NCBI RefSeq assembly: GCF_000190575.1
Contig: NC_015164.1
Location: 3,682,001 to 3,746,000, forward strand
DNA length: 64,000 bases
Reading direction: 5' to 3'
From: Phocaeicola salanitronis DSM 18170
GTDB lineage: Bacteria > Bacteroidota > Bacteroidia > Bacteroidales > Bacteroidaceae
In this document: positions 44,287-52,364 of the stretch, piece by piece
Layout of the letters: every line of letters begins with the position of its first letter
Position numbering within the stretch: the stretch's first letter is position 1
The notes under the pieces: model-generated
Seen by the model: the letters and a program-made list of their open reading frames with translations, nothing else
Told to the model about the DNA's origin: nothing
Database searches by the model: none
Translations under genes and position numbers: made by a program

Positions 44287-44703
44287 TCAGCAGAAAGCGA
44301 CATCTCCCGTTCCAACTTCAACAATATCATATTTGCCATCATTAATCCTTATCTTAATGCCACAACCATGCTCAATATCAAATTCAACTCTAAATTCCAG
44401 TCCAAACAATTCCTCTGCGTTCTGTTCAAACAAGACGAAAATATGTGTCAATTCAATATCCTGCATACATGCTTCAATTTTATAGGTATCTTTAGCCCAT
44501 GCTATAACCGAACTACAAGCCAGACTATACCATTCTGACAGGTTATTGACAAATGAGGCAATCTTTTCTTTATATTCATCTGTCAGTTCTTCTTCTGATG
44601 CAAACAAACTATCTGACAATGTGATATAAACCTCATTACCTAAATCTTTTAATGACACATACATTTCAAGATTTTCGTCAAAAATTATTTCAGTCGCTTT
44701 CAT
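44287..44703 (-). CDS. Array cassette: predicted immunity protein (DUF6985-like end)
   Basis: A 138-residue soluble acidic protein whose C-terminus, FDIEHGCGIKIRINDGKYDI then VGTGDVAF, matches a motif common in predicted bacterial immunity proteins (DUF6985-like). The family name is uncertain. Acidic charge and small size are usual for proteins that block a toxin in the cytoplasm. Confidence 0.6.
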   Translation of the reverse strand: MKATEIIFDENLEMYVSLKDLGNEVYITLSDSLFASEEELTDEYKEKIASFVNNLSEWYSLACSSVIAWAKDTYKIEACMQDIELTHIFVLFEQNAEELFGLEFRVEFDIEHGCGIKIRINDGKYDIVEVGTGDVAFC

Positions 44704-44731
44704 ATTTTATTGTTTTTAGTTATGTTGATGC

Positions 44732-44778
44732 TAATGGCTAAGCGGGGAACGCTGTTAAGCGTTATCACGCTTTGTTAC
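44732..44778. repeat. attC-like cassette repeat 4
   Basis: TAATGG...TTTGTTAC; arms GCGGGGAACGC and GCGTTATCACGC around TGTTAA. Follows the DUF4303 gene. Confidence 0.85.
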
Positions 44779-44786
44779 CAACTTTA

Positions 44787-45323
44787 TTATTCACTTTCAG
44801 CAGCTTCTTGAAGATATTCTTCAATATCTTCAGAGTTGTTTAGCTCCAAAGCTCTCTGCACATTTGAAGCATCAGGCGGCATTAATTCTACATTTATCAA
44901 AATACTCTTGCGTGATTGATTTTGTGCAAAAAGTCCTTCTTTGTCCAAGATTGACATTGCTTTCACCATAGCAGTTAGCCTGACATCAAGCTCCTTTCCC
45001 CAATCTTCATCATTCAAACTATCAATATTCGCCCGATGTTCAAAGAGATGTTTTACATCACTAAAATATTCGTCGTAGCCAAAAGCATAATATGGCGAAT
45101 CTGCATAAGACCATTTTATACTTTGTGCATATGTTTCAGAGTTTGATTGTATTACTCTGCCCAATGCTTCCCACGACCATGCAGAAATGACAGGAGCAAA
45201 ACCTTCACCTGTCGTCAGAAGCGCACAATAATAAAAATGTTCGCCATTGCTAAACAACTTTTGGAAAGCCATTCTTGCGGCTTTTGTTATGGCTGCTATA
45301 AGTATTTCTGTTTCTTTATTCAT
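44787..45323 (-). CDS. Array cassette: DUF4303 immunity protein
   Basis: A 178-residue protein. The start at MNKETEIL is chosen because the longer frame runs back through the promoter module. YYCALLTTGEGFAPVISAWSWEAL is the typical DUF4303 core. DUF4303 occurs in predicted polymorphic-toxin immunity genes. It is the first gene after promoter module B, so it should be the best-expressed of its sub-array. Confidence 0.78.
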   Translation of the reverse strand: MNKETEILIAAITKAARMAFQKLFSNGEHFYYCALLTTGEGFAPVISAWSWEALGRVIQSNSETYAQSIKWSYADSPYYAFGYDEYFSDVKHLFEHRANIDSLNDEDWGKELDVRLTAMVKAMSILDKEGLFAQNQSRKSILINVELMPPDASNVQRALELNNSEDIEEYLQEAAESE

Positions 45324-45353
45324 AAAACAATTGTTGGTAATGTATTGATAACA

Positions 45354-45378
45354 ACACCTGTCAGGAATCGGACATTCC
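45354..45378. other. ACACCTGT site, sub-array B (candidate primary insertion site)
   Basis: ACACCTGTCAGG followed by ATCGGACATTCC. A similar sequence occurs between the recombinase and its first cassette (57488-57512) and in sub-array D (60584-60608), each time between a promoter or recombinase and the first cassette. Confidence 0.5.
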
Positions 45379-45402
45379 ACTAATCCGAGCCATGCGGGAC
45401 AT

Positions 45403-45690
45403 ATATCCTGACCTCCATGCCCCCAAAGGTACGAAAAGAATCGGAGAAACAAACCGAATGGTTTGGAAAAGTCGCAAAAGAGTTGGCGGAAGGGGAAGAA
45501 AGGCTGTAGGCATCCTGCCATTTCCCCCGCCAACCACCGGAGCCACCAGCCTTGAAACTGGCGAAAAAGGAAATGCCGCTTTCTCTTTTTCGCCGGGCAC
45601 ATACTTCGCTGCCGATGGAAACAGGTTTAAGCCAGTTTGGATGTATATACAAAAGGATGGACTAAACTTACGGGAGTGGATAGCAATCGG
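45403..45690 (-). repeat. Array repeat module, copy B, with promoter
   Basis: About 290 bp repeated at 48067 and 60627. It holds, on the minus strand, TTTG - 18 bp - TACCTTTG (box at 45424-45431), the dyad CAAACCGAATGGTTTG over the -33 box (45450-45465), a GGCGGAAGGGG stretch and the GGCGAAAAAG/CTTTTTCGCC hairpin. It should drive the leftward genes from 45323. The frame open across it is not a gene. Confidence 0.75.
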
Positions 45691-45716
45691 GATGCAATCC
45701 GGTGTGCTGGATTTGA

Positions 45717-45762
45717 TAATAATTCAACAGGGAACGCTGTAAGCGTTATCACGCTTTATTAT
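45717..45762. repeat. Decayed attC-like repeat
   Basis: Matches the repeat family (AACAGGGAACGC...GCGTTATCACGCTTTATTA) but has TAATAATTC instead of TAATGGTTC and TTATTA instead of TTGTTA. It lies where module B meets the gene at 45767 and is probably inactive. Confidence 0.65.
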
Positions 45763-45766
45763 AAAC

Positions 45767-46516
45767 TCAATTTATTTTACATGATTGGCTTTTATTTACC
45801 CACCATTCCTGTTCTTCCACTTCACGAGCCTTTTGTATCTCGTCCGTTGTCAGATGCTCATTGTGATAGGCATTATATAGATTTTCCCAACCATTCTTAC
45901 GATATTTCGGTGATACAACCCATTCGCCTGCATCATTAAACAGGCAAAAGTTTGCAGGAGTATCTGGTATAATCTCATCTGCCCAAGAACAGACTTTTGT
46001 CAGTCCCCTTGCGGATTTCCACTTGCCCCGATATTCAGATAAGTTCAATTTCAGTTCTGCTATTTCATTCCGTCCTTTCTCTATTTGTTGTCCGCTCATC
46101 CGATACTCTTGCTTGAATGAACCGGAGAATGTACCGCTATATCGTTTATCTCCGTATTCCGCAAACGAATAATGCCCGTATATGAAACCGTCCACTTCCG
46201 TATATTCACTTTTTATCATTTGAGAACAGGAAGAAATGCTATCTATACAAACCTTTCCTCTAAACGGACAGATTACGGATAGTCGGGTACGACTGACACC
46301 CTTTATCTCATATTCTCTACTATTCATTTTCCGGACTTCGGTAATATGAATGTCAATTCGGCTACAATCTTCTCCTAATATGCCAATCATGTTTGAATTG
46401 TCAAACAAGCTCGAAAGGTCTTGCTGCAAAATATCCACTTTGTGATTTTGGGGATAAGCCGCTCCACAAAACCAAAAGAGTAAAAAGATACTGATATAGT
46501 ATATTTTCTGTTTCAT
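45767..46516 (-). CDS. Array cassette: secreted protein (predicted periplasmic immunity)
   Basis: A 249-residue protein with signal peptide MKQKIYYISIFLLFWFCGAAYPQ, a beta-rich middle (about 30-150) and a helical tail ending NKSQSCKIN. No family recognised. A periplasmic product suits protection against cell-wall-directed toxins. Confidence 0.66.
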   Translation of the reverse strand: MKQKIYYISIFLLFWFCGAAYPQNHKVDILQQDLSSLFDNSNMIGILGEDCSRIDIHITEVRKMNSREYEIKGVSRTRLSVICPFRGKVCIDSISSCSQMIKSEYTEVDGFIYGHYSFAEYGDKRYSGTFSGSFKQEYRMSGQQIEKGRNEIAELKLNLSEYRGKWKSARGLTKVCSWADEIIPDTPANFCLFNDAGEWVVSPKYRKNGWENLYNAYHNEHLTTDEIQKAREVEEQEWWVNKSQSCKIN

Positions 46517-46534
46517 ATTTTACATTACTGTTTA

Positions 46535-46584
46535 TAATGGTCGTTTGACAAGGAACGGCGTAAGACGTTATCTTTTCTCGTTAA
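46535..46584. repeat. attC-like cassette repeat 5
   Basis: TAATGG...CTCGTTAA; arms GACAAGGAACGGC-type and GACGTTATCTTTTC, with mismatches. Follows the gene at 46593. Confidence 0.8.
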
Positions 46585-46592
46585 TAATACAT

Positions 46593-47027
46593 TTATAGCT
46601 CCTTAAAAGTTATATCATCCGACACTCCCAGTTCTTTCCGTTTGACTTCAAAATCCGTTTTACTGAAAGCCCCGAATTTGTTTTCTTGCGCTTCCCATGC
46701 TTCTTGCGTGTTATTTACGGGAATGATGTAATATTCTGTCGTATTCTTGTCATAACGCTGCATGGATATGCCCATGCTGTCCTTCAAAGCACGATATGCC
46801 TTGACCAGAATAAAATCATCGTCATATCCCACTGCGTAAACACTCGCTCCGGTTATTCCCATATAAGGCGCATCATTATCGTTTTGTCGGTGATAACACA
46901 CATCCATATCTTCTTTGGTATCTACCGCTATCAAATAATAGTTCCCTGTAAGATGCCGTTCATATACAAACTCGCAACTTTGCATTAGGGACAACAATAA
47001 AAGGAGTAATGATATAACTGTTTTCAT
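46593..47027 (-). CDS. Array cassette: lipoprotein
   Basis: A 144-residue lipoprotein; the signal MKTVISLLLLLLSLMQSCE puts the lipidated cysteine at residue 18. The small body has GNYYLIAVDTKEDMDVCYH, typical of short Bacteroides lipoproteins found in immunity arrays. Unknown family. Confidence 0.66.
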   Translation of the reverse strand: MKTVISLLLLLLSLMQSCEFVYERHLTGNYYLIAVDTKEDMDVCYHRQNDNDAPYMGITGASVYAVGYDDDFILVKAYRALKDSMGISMQRYDKNTTEYYIIPVNNTQEAWEAQENKFGAFSKTDFEVKRKELGVSDDITFKEL

Positions 47028-47042
47028 GTGCTCAATTATTAT

Positions 47043-47088
47043 TAATGGACAGAAAGGAGCATCGTCAGATGCTATCTTTCGTCGTTAC
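47043..47088. repeat. attC-like cassette repeat 6
   Basis: TAATGG...CGTCGTTAC; arms AGAAAGGAGCATC and GATGCTATCTTTC. The stop codon of the gene at 47072 lies inside it. Confidence 0.88.
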
Positions 47089-47467
47089 CGGTATTTTTTC
47101 TTAATGTCTTACGAATAAAGTTATCTAATTCTTTGGACTTATAGAATTTCCATGATGAATATGCAATCATATTACCTTCTGGATTTTGAGATACACTCCA
47201 GTAATTCATACATTCTTTATCTACATAATTCTTAATTGTAATGATTTCTTCCGGCGATAAGCTGCTTAATTGAACAAAATATTCGCCGGAATAATCTTTG
47301 TTGATAACTGACGTACTATCAACAAACTTGTTCATGTGTGCGATACAAGCATAAAGGGCATATCCTTTTGCTTCTTCAAGCCGTTCTCTATATACAGGCT
47401 TTTGCGTTGTACAACTTGCGGTTACATAAAGTATGCACACCATTGTTATGAATTGTAGACGCTTCAT
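47072..47467 (-). CDS. Array cassette: lipoprotein, family with three copies in the window
   Basis: A 131-residue lipoprotein (signal ending VTASCTTQ). Motifs: YRERLEEAKGYALYACIAHMNKF, DKECMNYWSVSQ and SSWKFYKSKELDNFIRKTLRK. Nearly identical to the gene at 53840 and close to that at 60148. The last residues (NDER and stop TAG) are encoded by the downstream hairpin repeat. Confidence 0.72.
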   Translation of the reverse strand: MKRLQFITMVCILYVTASCTTQKPVYRERLEEAKGYALYACIAHMNKFVDSTSVINKDYSGEYFVQLSSLSPEEIITIKNYVDKECMNYWSVSQNPEGNMIAYSSWKFYKSKELDNFIRKTLRKNTGNDER

Positions 47468-47491
47468 ATCTATAACTTTAGTCGTTATCGG

Positions 47492-47537
47492 TAATGGTTC
47501 AGCAGGGAACGGTTTTCCCGTTATCCTGCGTTGTTAG
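47492..47537. repeat. attC-like cassette repeat 7
   Basis: TAATGG...CGTTGTTAG; arms GCAGGGAACGG and CCGTTATCCTGC around TTTT. Follows the gene at 47573. Confidence 0.85.
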
Positions 47538-47572
47538 CGAAATATTACTTGAATCTTTTTTATCATATATAT

Positions 47573-48034
47573 TTAGTTATAAATCAATTTGCATATACCT
47601 ATTCCTATCAAGAACACCAATAGAGGGGAACAATATATCATCCATGCTGGGATTATCTTGTTCCACATGTTACCTTTGTATTTCAAAAGTATAGCGGCAG
47701 TCCTTTTGCGAGTATATCGCAAAAATAATGCGATAAAGCACAATATACCTACACCCACAAATATACTTTGTATCTGAATGGGAGTGAAGTTCTTTAATGA
47801 AAACCAATCATCTGTCAGTGCTTTGTTAAAGAAGATACTGAAAAAGAAAAATATTATCATAGAAACCATGCCCAATAAGAGGCAAGCACTGAGACGTGCA
47901 GCTTCATTATGTTTTCGATAAACCACATATAACCGATAATACAGGTAATCAAAAAAATAATACCTGTATTTTCTCCCTTCTCGCATCAAATTGTTTCGTG
48001 CGAAATGACTTATTGTCTCTTTTCTGTATCTCAT
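47573..48034 (-). CDS. Array cassette: membrane protein related to the one at 62694
   Basis: A 153-residue protein with three or four hydrophobic segments and a DYLYYRLYVVYRKHNEAARLSA N-terminal block. KYKGNMWNKIIPAWMIYCSP corresponds to KYQGCTRNKLISNWMIFCIP of the 127-residue protein at 62694-63077. First gene after promoter module C. A shorter start at MREGRKYRYY is possible. Confidence 0.68.
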   Translation of the reverse strand: MRYRKETISHFARNNLMREGRKYRYYFFDYLYYRLYVVYRKHNEAARLSACLLLGMVSMIIFFFFSIFFNKALTDDWFSLKNFTPIQIQSIFVGVGILCFIALFLRYTRKRTAAILLKYKGNMWNKIIPAWMIYCSPLLVFLIGIGICKLIYN

Positions 48035-48066
48035 CTTTGCTGAAATTTTCGCTAATATTTATAATA

Positions 48067-48350
48067 CCATACGGGCATATATCCTAACCTCCATGCCCCC
48101 AAAGGTACGAAAAGAATCGGAAAAACAAACCGAACGGTTTGGAAAAGTCGCGAAAGAGTTGGCGGAAGGGGAAGAAAGGCTGTCGGCATCCTGCCATTTC
48201 CTCCGCCAACTACCGGAGCCACCAGCCTTAAAACTGGCGGAAAAGGAAATGCCGCTTTCTCTTTTTCGCCGGGCACATACTTCGCTGCCGATGGAAACAG
48301 GTTTAAGCCAGTTTGGATGTATATACAAAAGGACGGACTAAACTTACGGG
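48067..48350 (-). repeat. Array repeat module, copy C, with promoter
   Basis: As copy B: TACCTTTG (minus strand) at 48100-48107 and the perfect dyad CAAACCGAACGGTTTG at 48126-48141 over the -33 box. It joins directly to the DUF4274 gene on its right, whose 3' end it forms, and drives the gene at 47573. Confidence 0.75.
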
Positions 48351-48361
48351 AATATGTGCTA

Positions 48362-48931
48362 TCAGTTCCCATCCGCGAATAAAGCATCAGGAATCTTCTC
48401 TATATACTCATTAGTTTTGGGTACTTCCGCATCTTCATATTCAGAGGATAGCCCATGCGCAAAGCCTTGTGATAGAGCTTTTCCCTCAATGAATTTCAAT
48501 ACTTTGGAGTTCTTGATATTTATATCAGATTCGGGAACATGCTCAAGGTCTCCATATTGGGCATAATAGTAGTCCGGGCTCATGAGCCAATAAACCATTC
48601 TTGCGGTACGTATATCACAACATGGGTTGCTTAAACATTGCATAACAGTCCAGTTTCCATTATCATAGTTGTAACCATCCAATAGATAATGCAATTCTTC
48701 CGAATGTTGGATTGATGCTATTTGGCTTAATATTTCGTTGGCAAATTCTTCCAATCCTATTTTTCGTTGGCGGGAATATGCTTTGAAAAATTCTTCCTCC
48801 TCACAACCTTCCATATTCTTATCAAATCTGGATTGAGGCATTGAATAGTAATAAGTATCTCCGGCACATTCCGCCCATACTTTCAAAATATTCAACTCCT
48901 GCTTACGCTGCTCGCTTACATTTTCATACAT
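48362..48931 (-). CDS. Array cassette: DUF4274 immunity protein, copy 1
   Basis: A 189-residue acidic protein. ELHYLLDGYNYDNGNWTVMQ then NPCCDIRTARMVYWL is the DUF4274 pattern found in predicted immunity proteins. The copy at 60916-61485 differs by two residues (ILSQ/ISSQ and KALS/KTLS). Its 3' end runs into repeat module C rather than into a hairpin repeat. Confidence 0.78.
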   Translation of the reverse strand: MYENVSEQRKQELNILKVWAECAGDTYYYSMPQSRFDKNMEGCEEEEFFKAYSRQRKIGLEEFANEILSQIASIQHSEELHYLLDGYNYDNGNWTVMQCLSNPCCDIRTARMVYWLMSPDYYYAQYGDLEHVPESDINIKNSKVLKFIEGKALSQGFAHGLSSEYEDAEVPKTNEYIEKIPDALFADGN

Positions 48932-48983
48932 AGCTCTATTATTTTTATTATTGATAATGTTTATTACCTGTAATCCTCCGCCA

Positions 48984-49057
48984 ACTCACTTTTCCGAGTT
49001 GCCCAACTCGTTTCCGTGAGTTGCCCGACTCACCGAGCTGAGTTGCCCGACTCACGG
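48984..49057. repeat. Cluster of GAGTTGCCC hairpins, copy 1
   Basis: Three small hairpins in a row: CGAGTT/AACTCG, GTGAGT/ACTCAC and GAGT/ACTC, each around TGCCC. The duplicate at 61535 has a fourth. It abuts the HU-like remnant and lies upstream of the DUF4274 gene. Confidence 0.7.
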
Positions 49058-49204
49058 AAACGGGTCAGTCGTCCCGTCAGCTATCAGCATAGCCACTTCG
49101 CTCTCGTCCACCATCTTGGTGGTGTACTGAACGGGATACCATTTCTTCGGTTCGTCCGGTTCTAACGGGTTGATGCGTTGTACCGCTTTCAAAAAAATGC
49201 TCAT
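49052..49204 (-). pseudogene. N-terminal remnant of an HU-like DNA-binding protein, copy 1
   Basis: A 50-residue frame, starting MSIFLKAVQRINPLEPDEPK and ending GTTDPFP, matches the N-terminus of the Bacteroidales HU-related family (KKWYPV, VDE-EVA, IADGTT). The rest of the protein is missing and replaced by the hairpin cluster. The frame is intact here but frameshifted in the duplicate at 61628. Confidence 0.65.
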
Positions 49205-49228
49205 TGGCGTTTGTTTTTTAGGGGTTTA

Positions 49229-49276
49229 TAATGGCTTGGCGGGGAACGGCGTTAGTCCGTTATCCCGGCTTGTTAA
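49229..49276. repeat. attC-like cassette repeat 8
   Basis: TAATGG...GCTTGTTAA; arms GGCGGGGAACGG and CCGTTATCCCGGC. Follows the gene at 49284. Confidence 0.86.
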
Positions 49277-49283
49277 TAGTAAA

Positions 49284-49811
49284 TTACTTATAGTAGTCTT
49301 TCAGACCTATGCCGATAGTCCAAAAATGTTTACTTTTCTCCAAATCATCTAAAAGCCATATCTTTTCATCTTCATATGTTCCATTTTCCTTAGCTTCCTT
49401 TATGCTTTGTCGTATCGTTTCTTCTGAAACCTCTCGGAATATGCCAACAGAAATATTTCTGAAAGCATAACATTCGGGAGCTTCTGAATAGTCAATATCA
49501 GAGCCGTTCTTTTGTATCAGCAAATCCACTAATTCATTTGCCAATAACTCAAAAGGATTGACAGCATATAATATTGGCTTAATAGCTTTGGGATATGGAC
49601 CTGATATAATTTCAATAAACTCTAAACATTTTTGAGAATTGAAATCCAAACGAAGTTCTTCAGAATAATAGAATAATTGGAAATCATCTTCTTGTTCTGG
49701 TTGTCCTAAAACCTCTTTTACTTCGTTAGCTGTCATTCCAAATTCTATTGTTCCAACTTCTGCGATATGTATTCCCTTTAAGGGGTTCAATTCTATTTTT
49801 GTCATACTCAT
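49284..49811 (-). CDS. Array cassette: predicted immunity protein (FGMTxxEVKxxLGxP motif)
   Basis: About 175 residues from MSMTKIELN; an upstream extension would run through hairpin repeat 9 and is not preferred. GTIEFGMTANEVKEVLGQPEQ is a small motif common in bacterial proteins that compare folding to SmpA-like domains, here in a cytoplasmic protein. Followed by a beta segment (QLFYYSEELRLDF). Exact family not known. Confidence 0.64.
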   Translation of the reverse strand: MSMTKIELNPLKGIHIAEVGTIEFGMTANEVKEVLGQPEQEDDFQLFYYSEELRLDFNSQKCLEFIEIISGPYPKAIKPILYAVNPFELLANELVDLLIQKNGSDIDYSEAPECYAFRNISVGIFREVSEETIRQSIKEAKENGTYEDEKIWLLDDLEKSKHFWTIGIGLKDYYK

Positions 49812-49819
49812 ATTACTAT

Positions 49820-49866
49820 TAATGGTTTGGCGGGAAACACCGTTAGGTGTTATCACGCTTTGTTAG
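49820..49866. repeat. attC-like cassette repeat 9
   Basis: TAATGG...CTTTGTTAG; arms GCGGGAAACACC and GGTGTTATCACGC around GTTA. It encodes the last codons of the gene at 49853. Confidence 0.88.
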
Positions 49867-50554
49867 CTATCTCTTTTGTATTTTCCAATTCTTCAATAGT
49901 TCTCAAACACATTCCTTTAATACTTTTGTTTGAGGATTTCTGATAGACTAAACGCAAACTGTTTAGAATATCCATTCGTTGATTTTCTGTCATAGTACCA
50001 CCAAAGAAAAGATTGTCACCATTAGCAACTCTGGTGCAATACCTTCTTATCCCCAATGTAATGTGACTTATAGTAAGCCGATCTCTTTTCTTTGACATTA
50101 CATTACAGAATATGTCCCATACATCATTATCCCCCATATATCCCATTATAGAACCTGACATTTGACGGACTATCGCACTTGAATGATGTGCATATTGTTT
50201 TGCAATCTCATAAGCTCGTTGCTTAAATTCAACACAAGAGGATTCTTTTGCAAAATCTTTGTCATAACAGACGTGATCTATATATCTTTCACACACCATA
50301 AGCAATATTAGTAAATACTCCCAAAGTAACTTTTCTTCGGTTTCTTGATGTAAAACCCGAATTAACTTTTCTCGGTTATCCGGAGATAAAAACCACGTTT
50401 GCACACTTAATGTGTCACATGTCTTTCCGAACAACTCGCTACGAGATGCCATAGATATAAATTTTACACATTTCTTTCGTTGCACTACACTTTCAGATTG
50501 TAATTCTTCCAGTGCGACATCCAATGTTTCTTTGGTGTACTTATACTTTCTCAT
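49853..50554 (-). CDS. Array cassette: HEAT-like repeat immunity protein
   Basis: A 233-residue all-helical protein. Repeats such as KLLWEYLLILLMVCERYI and SSAIVRQMSGSIMGYMGDNDVWDIFCNVM look like degenerate HEAT/armadillo units, a fold often used by immunity proteins. The C-terminal ANKA and the TGA stop come from the hairpin repeat. Confidence 0.64.
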   Translation of the reverse strand: MRKYKYTKETLDVALEELQSESVVQRKKCVKFISMASRSELFGKTCDTLSVQTWFLSPDNREKLIRVLHQETEEKLLWEYLLILLMVCERYIDHVCYDKDFAKESSCVEFKQRAYEIAKQYAHHSSAIVRQMSGSIMGYMGDNDVWDIFCNVMSKKRDRLTISHITLGIRRYCTRVANGDNLFFGGTMTENQRMDILNSLRLVYQKSSNKSIKGMCLRTIEELENTKEIANKA

Positions 50555-50578
50555 TTTAATTCAAATTTGCATGGTAGC

Positions 50579-50624
50579 TAATGGTTAGAAAGGAGCATCG
50601 TCAGATGCTATCTTTCGTTGTTAG
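50579..50624. repeat. attC-like cassette repeat 10
   Basis: TAATGG...CGTTGTTAG; arms AGAAAGGAGCATC and GATGCTATCTTTC. Identical stem to repeats 6, 16 and 21. Confidence 0.88.
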
Positions 50625-51072
50625 ATACTAAATTTATGGTTTCAAGGACATTGCCCGATATAATATTTTGAACACCACTGAATATATCACTGCCATAATA
50701 ATAAACAAGATTATCATAATCAGCCCACACTTGTTCTCGTTCATCTAACCATACAGTCAAATAACCGGGATGAATGTCTGCTAAATAGATAACCTTATTG
50801 ACCTTTAACTTCACAGCCACTTTCTGCATAGCTTCCGGGCTGTATTTCTTTATTTTCTTGACATCAAAATAAAGAATATTAGATTGGTTCAGTTCTAATT
50901 TCATGTTATAGAATAGAGCAATCTTGCTTATAATACCGTCATTCAAAGGATAATCAAACTTTGAATAGGATTGTTTCAACTTATCAGCGTAACAATCCGA
51001 CATCATTTGAAAGTTAAATTCATCCCAATGGTTATGAACAAGTATTTCCTTTATTGCAGTAGGTATATTCAT
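50608..51072 (-). CDS. Array cassette: SUKH-like predicted immunity protein
   Basis: A 154-residue protein. The second half (VIYLADIHPGYLTVWLDEREQVWADYDNLVYYYGSD) recalls SUKH-3-type immunity proteins, which end in a similar strand-helix unit. Tentative. The end NNER and TAG are encoded by the repeat. Confidence 0.6.
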   Translation of the reverse strand: MNIPTAIKEILVHNHWDEFNFQMMSDCYADKLKQSYSKFDYPLNDGIISKIALFYNMKLELNQSNILYFDVKKIKKYSPEAMQKVAVKLKVNKVIYLADIHPGYLTVWLDEREQVWADYDNLVYYYGSDIFSGVQNIISGNVLETINLVSNNER

Positions 51073-51085
51073 ATATAATTGTATC

Positions 51086-51130
51086 TAATGGTTCAGCAGG
51101 GAACGGCTTGCCGTTACCCTGCATTGTTAG
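51086..51130. repeat. attC-like cassette repeat 11
   Basis: TAATGG...CATTGTTAG; arms GCAGGGAACGG and CCGTTACCCTGC. Follows the 64-residue gene. Confidence 0.85.
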
Positions 51131-51138
51131 TGATATTT

Positions 51139-51333
51139 TTACCATAATTCTTCTGCGGAGAAATCACCTAAGAAGAAATATAGCAGCATAATGATACTGA
51201 ACAAAATATACATGCCTATCGAAAAGCATACTATCAATATTATTTTCTTTCCGATACTGCACTTTTTTTCCCTAAACAAGAATAACGAGAGTAAAATCGC
51301 TATGAGTATAATAGTTATTGCACATACAATCAT
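51139..51333 (-). CDS. Array cassette: 64-residue membrane protein
   Basis: Two hydrophobic segments (IVCAITIILIAILLSLFLF and IILIVCFSIGMYILFSIIMLLYFFL) joined by a short basic loop (REKKCSIGKK). One gene per cassette, with a repeat on either side, supports it as a real gene despite its size. Likely guards the membrane. Confidence 0.58.
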   Translation of the reverse strand: MIVCAITIILIAILLSLFLFREKKCSIGKKIILIVCFSIGMYILFSIIMLLYFFLGDFSAEELW

Positions 51334-51372
51334 ATACCTATATTTTGAATTTGTAAATTATGCTGTTATCAC

Positions 51373-51419
51373 TAATGGTTTGACAAGGAGTTGCGTTAGC
51401 AGCTAACTTGGCTCGTTAG
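51373..51419. repeat. attC-like cassette repeat 12
   Basis: TAATGG...CTCGTTAG; arms CAAGGAGTTGC and GCAGCTAACTTG around GTTA. Confidence 0.86.
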
Positions 51420-51426
51420 TAATAAT

Positions 51427-51831
51427 TCATTCCTCTTTCTGTTCATCCAAACATTCATTTACCCATTCTCTTAGTCCTTCATCAATATCTTTCTTCAATG
51501 TTTCTTCTAAAATCACTATACCTTCTGATTTTTCGGAAGTGTCAAGAGAGTTTAAGAATCTGTTAAGCATCCATATATTATATTCAGTAGGCACTCTACG
51601 AATAGAAGCATATAACAAAGGAGCATAAGTATTATTATCAAATTTTTCCAAATAATGGATTATACGCCCGGGATTGCCAAAGTTAAAATGTGGATACCTT
51701 TCAAGCAATCTAAATAAAGGCTCAATTAAAGCATCATCCATTTCAGTTAAAACAGATTCTACCTCTTGCAAATCTTCTTCGGATTGAAGATTCATTTTGT
51801 TGATTTTAGAAATAATCTCATTTACATTCAT
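51427..51831 (-). CDS. Array cassette: helical predicted immunity protein
   Basis: A 134-residue all-helical acidic protein. HFNFGNPGRIIHYLEKF, then SIRRVPTEYNIWMLNRFLNSL, resembles a family of small helical-repeat proteins seen beside toxins in many phyla, which I cannot name with certainty. Confidence 0.64.
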   Translation of the reverse strand: MNVNEIISKINKMNLQSEEDLQEVESVLTEMDDALIEPLFRLLERYPHFNFGNPGRIIHYLEKFDNNTYAPLLYASIRRVPTEYNIWMLNRFLNSLDTSEKSEGIVILEETLKKDIDEGLREWVNECLDEQKEE

Positions 51832-51859
51832 ACTTCGTTTATGTTTATCAAGTTATTAC

Positions 51860-51906
51860 TAATGGCTAAGCGGGGAACGCAGTTAGGCGTTATCACGCTT
51901 TGTTAG
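51860..51906. repeat. attC-like cassette repeat 13
   Basis: TAATGG...CTTTGTTAG; arms GCGGGGAACGC and GCGTTATCACGC around AGTTAG. Encodes the end of the gene at 51893. Confidence 0.88.
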
Positions 51907-52273
51907 TCACATTATTATTCTTGCTTATAAATTCATAACAGTCATCCAAAGAATATTGGGCTAAAGCGCTTTCTATCCATTTTTCATAACTATCGGGAAG
52001 TTTTTCACATTCAGGATGTGTAAACCAATACGTTTCACCATATAGAGCAAGCATTGCCCAATGATAAATGTTTTCGTGAGAAAAGAAAACAATATCATCA
52101 GTAGTGTTTATAGGTTGTTGTAAAGGCTGAAAGTCTTTAACCACTTGTTGTGCATTCTCTATGGTAGTATTTCCATATATAGATATGCACTCTTTCAATA
52201 GTTCGCAAAACACTTTGAAATGAAAGATGATTTTAACATCTTCATCCTCTGCTACTATAATGTCTTTGTTCAT
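51893..52273 (-). CDS. Array cassette: unknown predicted immunity protein
   Basis: A 126-residue acidic protein. FSHENIYHWAMLALYGETYWF is a conspicuous helix-strand block. The C-terminus VTNKA with stop TGA is encoded by the hairpin repeat, as in the gene at 49853. No family recognised. Confidence 0.6.
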   Translation of the reverse strand: MNKDIIVAEDEDVKIIFHFKVFCELLKECISIYGNTTIENAQQVVKDFQPLQQPINTTDDIVFFSHENIYHWAMLALYGETYWFTHPECEKLPDSYEKWIESALAQYSLDDCYEFISKNNNVTNKA

Positions 52274-52308
52274 ACTGTTATCATTTATAAGTTATTGCAA
52301 GTTGTGAC

Positions 52309-52357
52309 TAATGGGTTGTGAATAGCAGACCGTTAGGGCAGCTCATTCACTTGTTAC
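52309..52357. repeat. attC-like cassette repeat 14
   Basis: TAATGG...CTTGTTAC; outer arms GTGAAT and ATTCAC pair perfectly, unlike those of any other copy, around GTTA. Good evidence that pairing, not sequence, is conserved. Confidence 0.86.
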
Positions 52358-52364
52358 CAACTTT

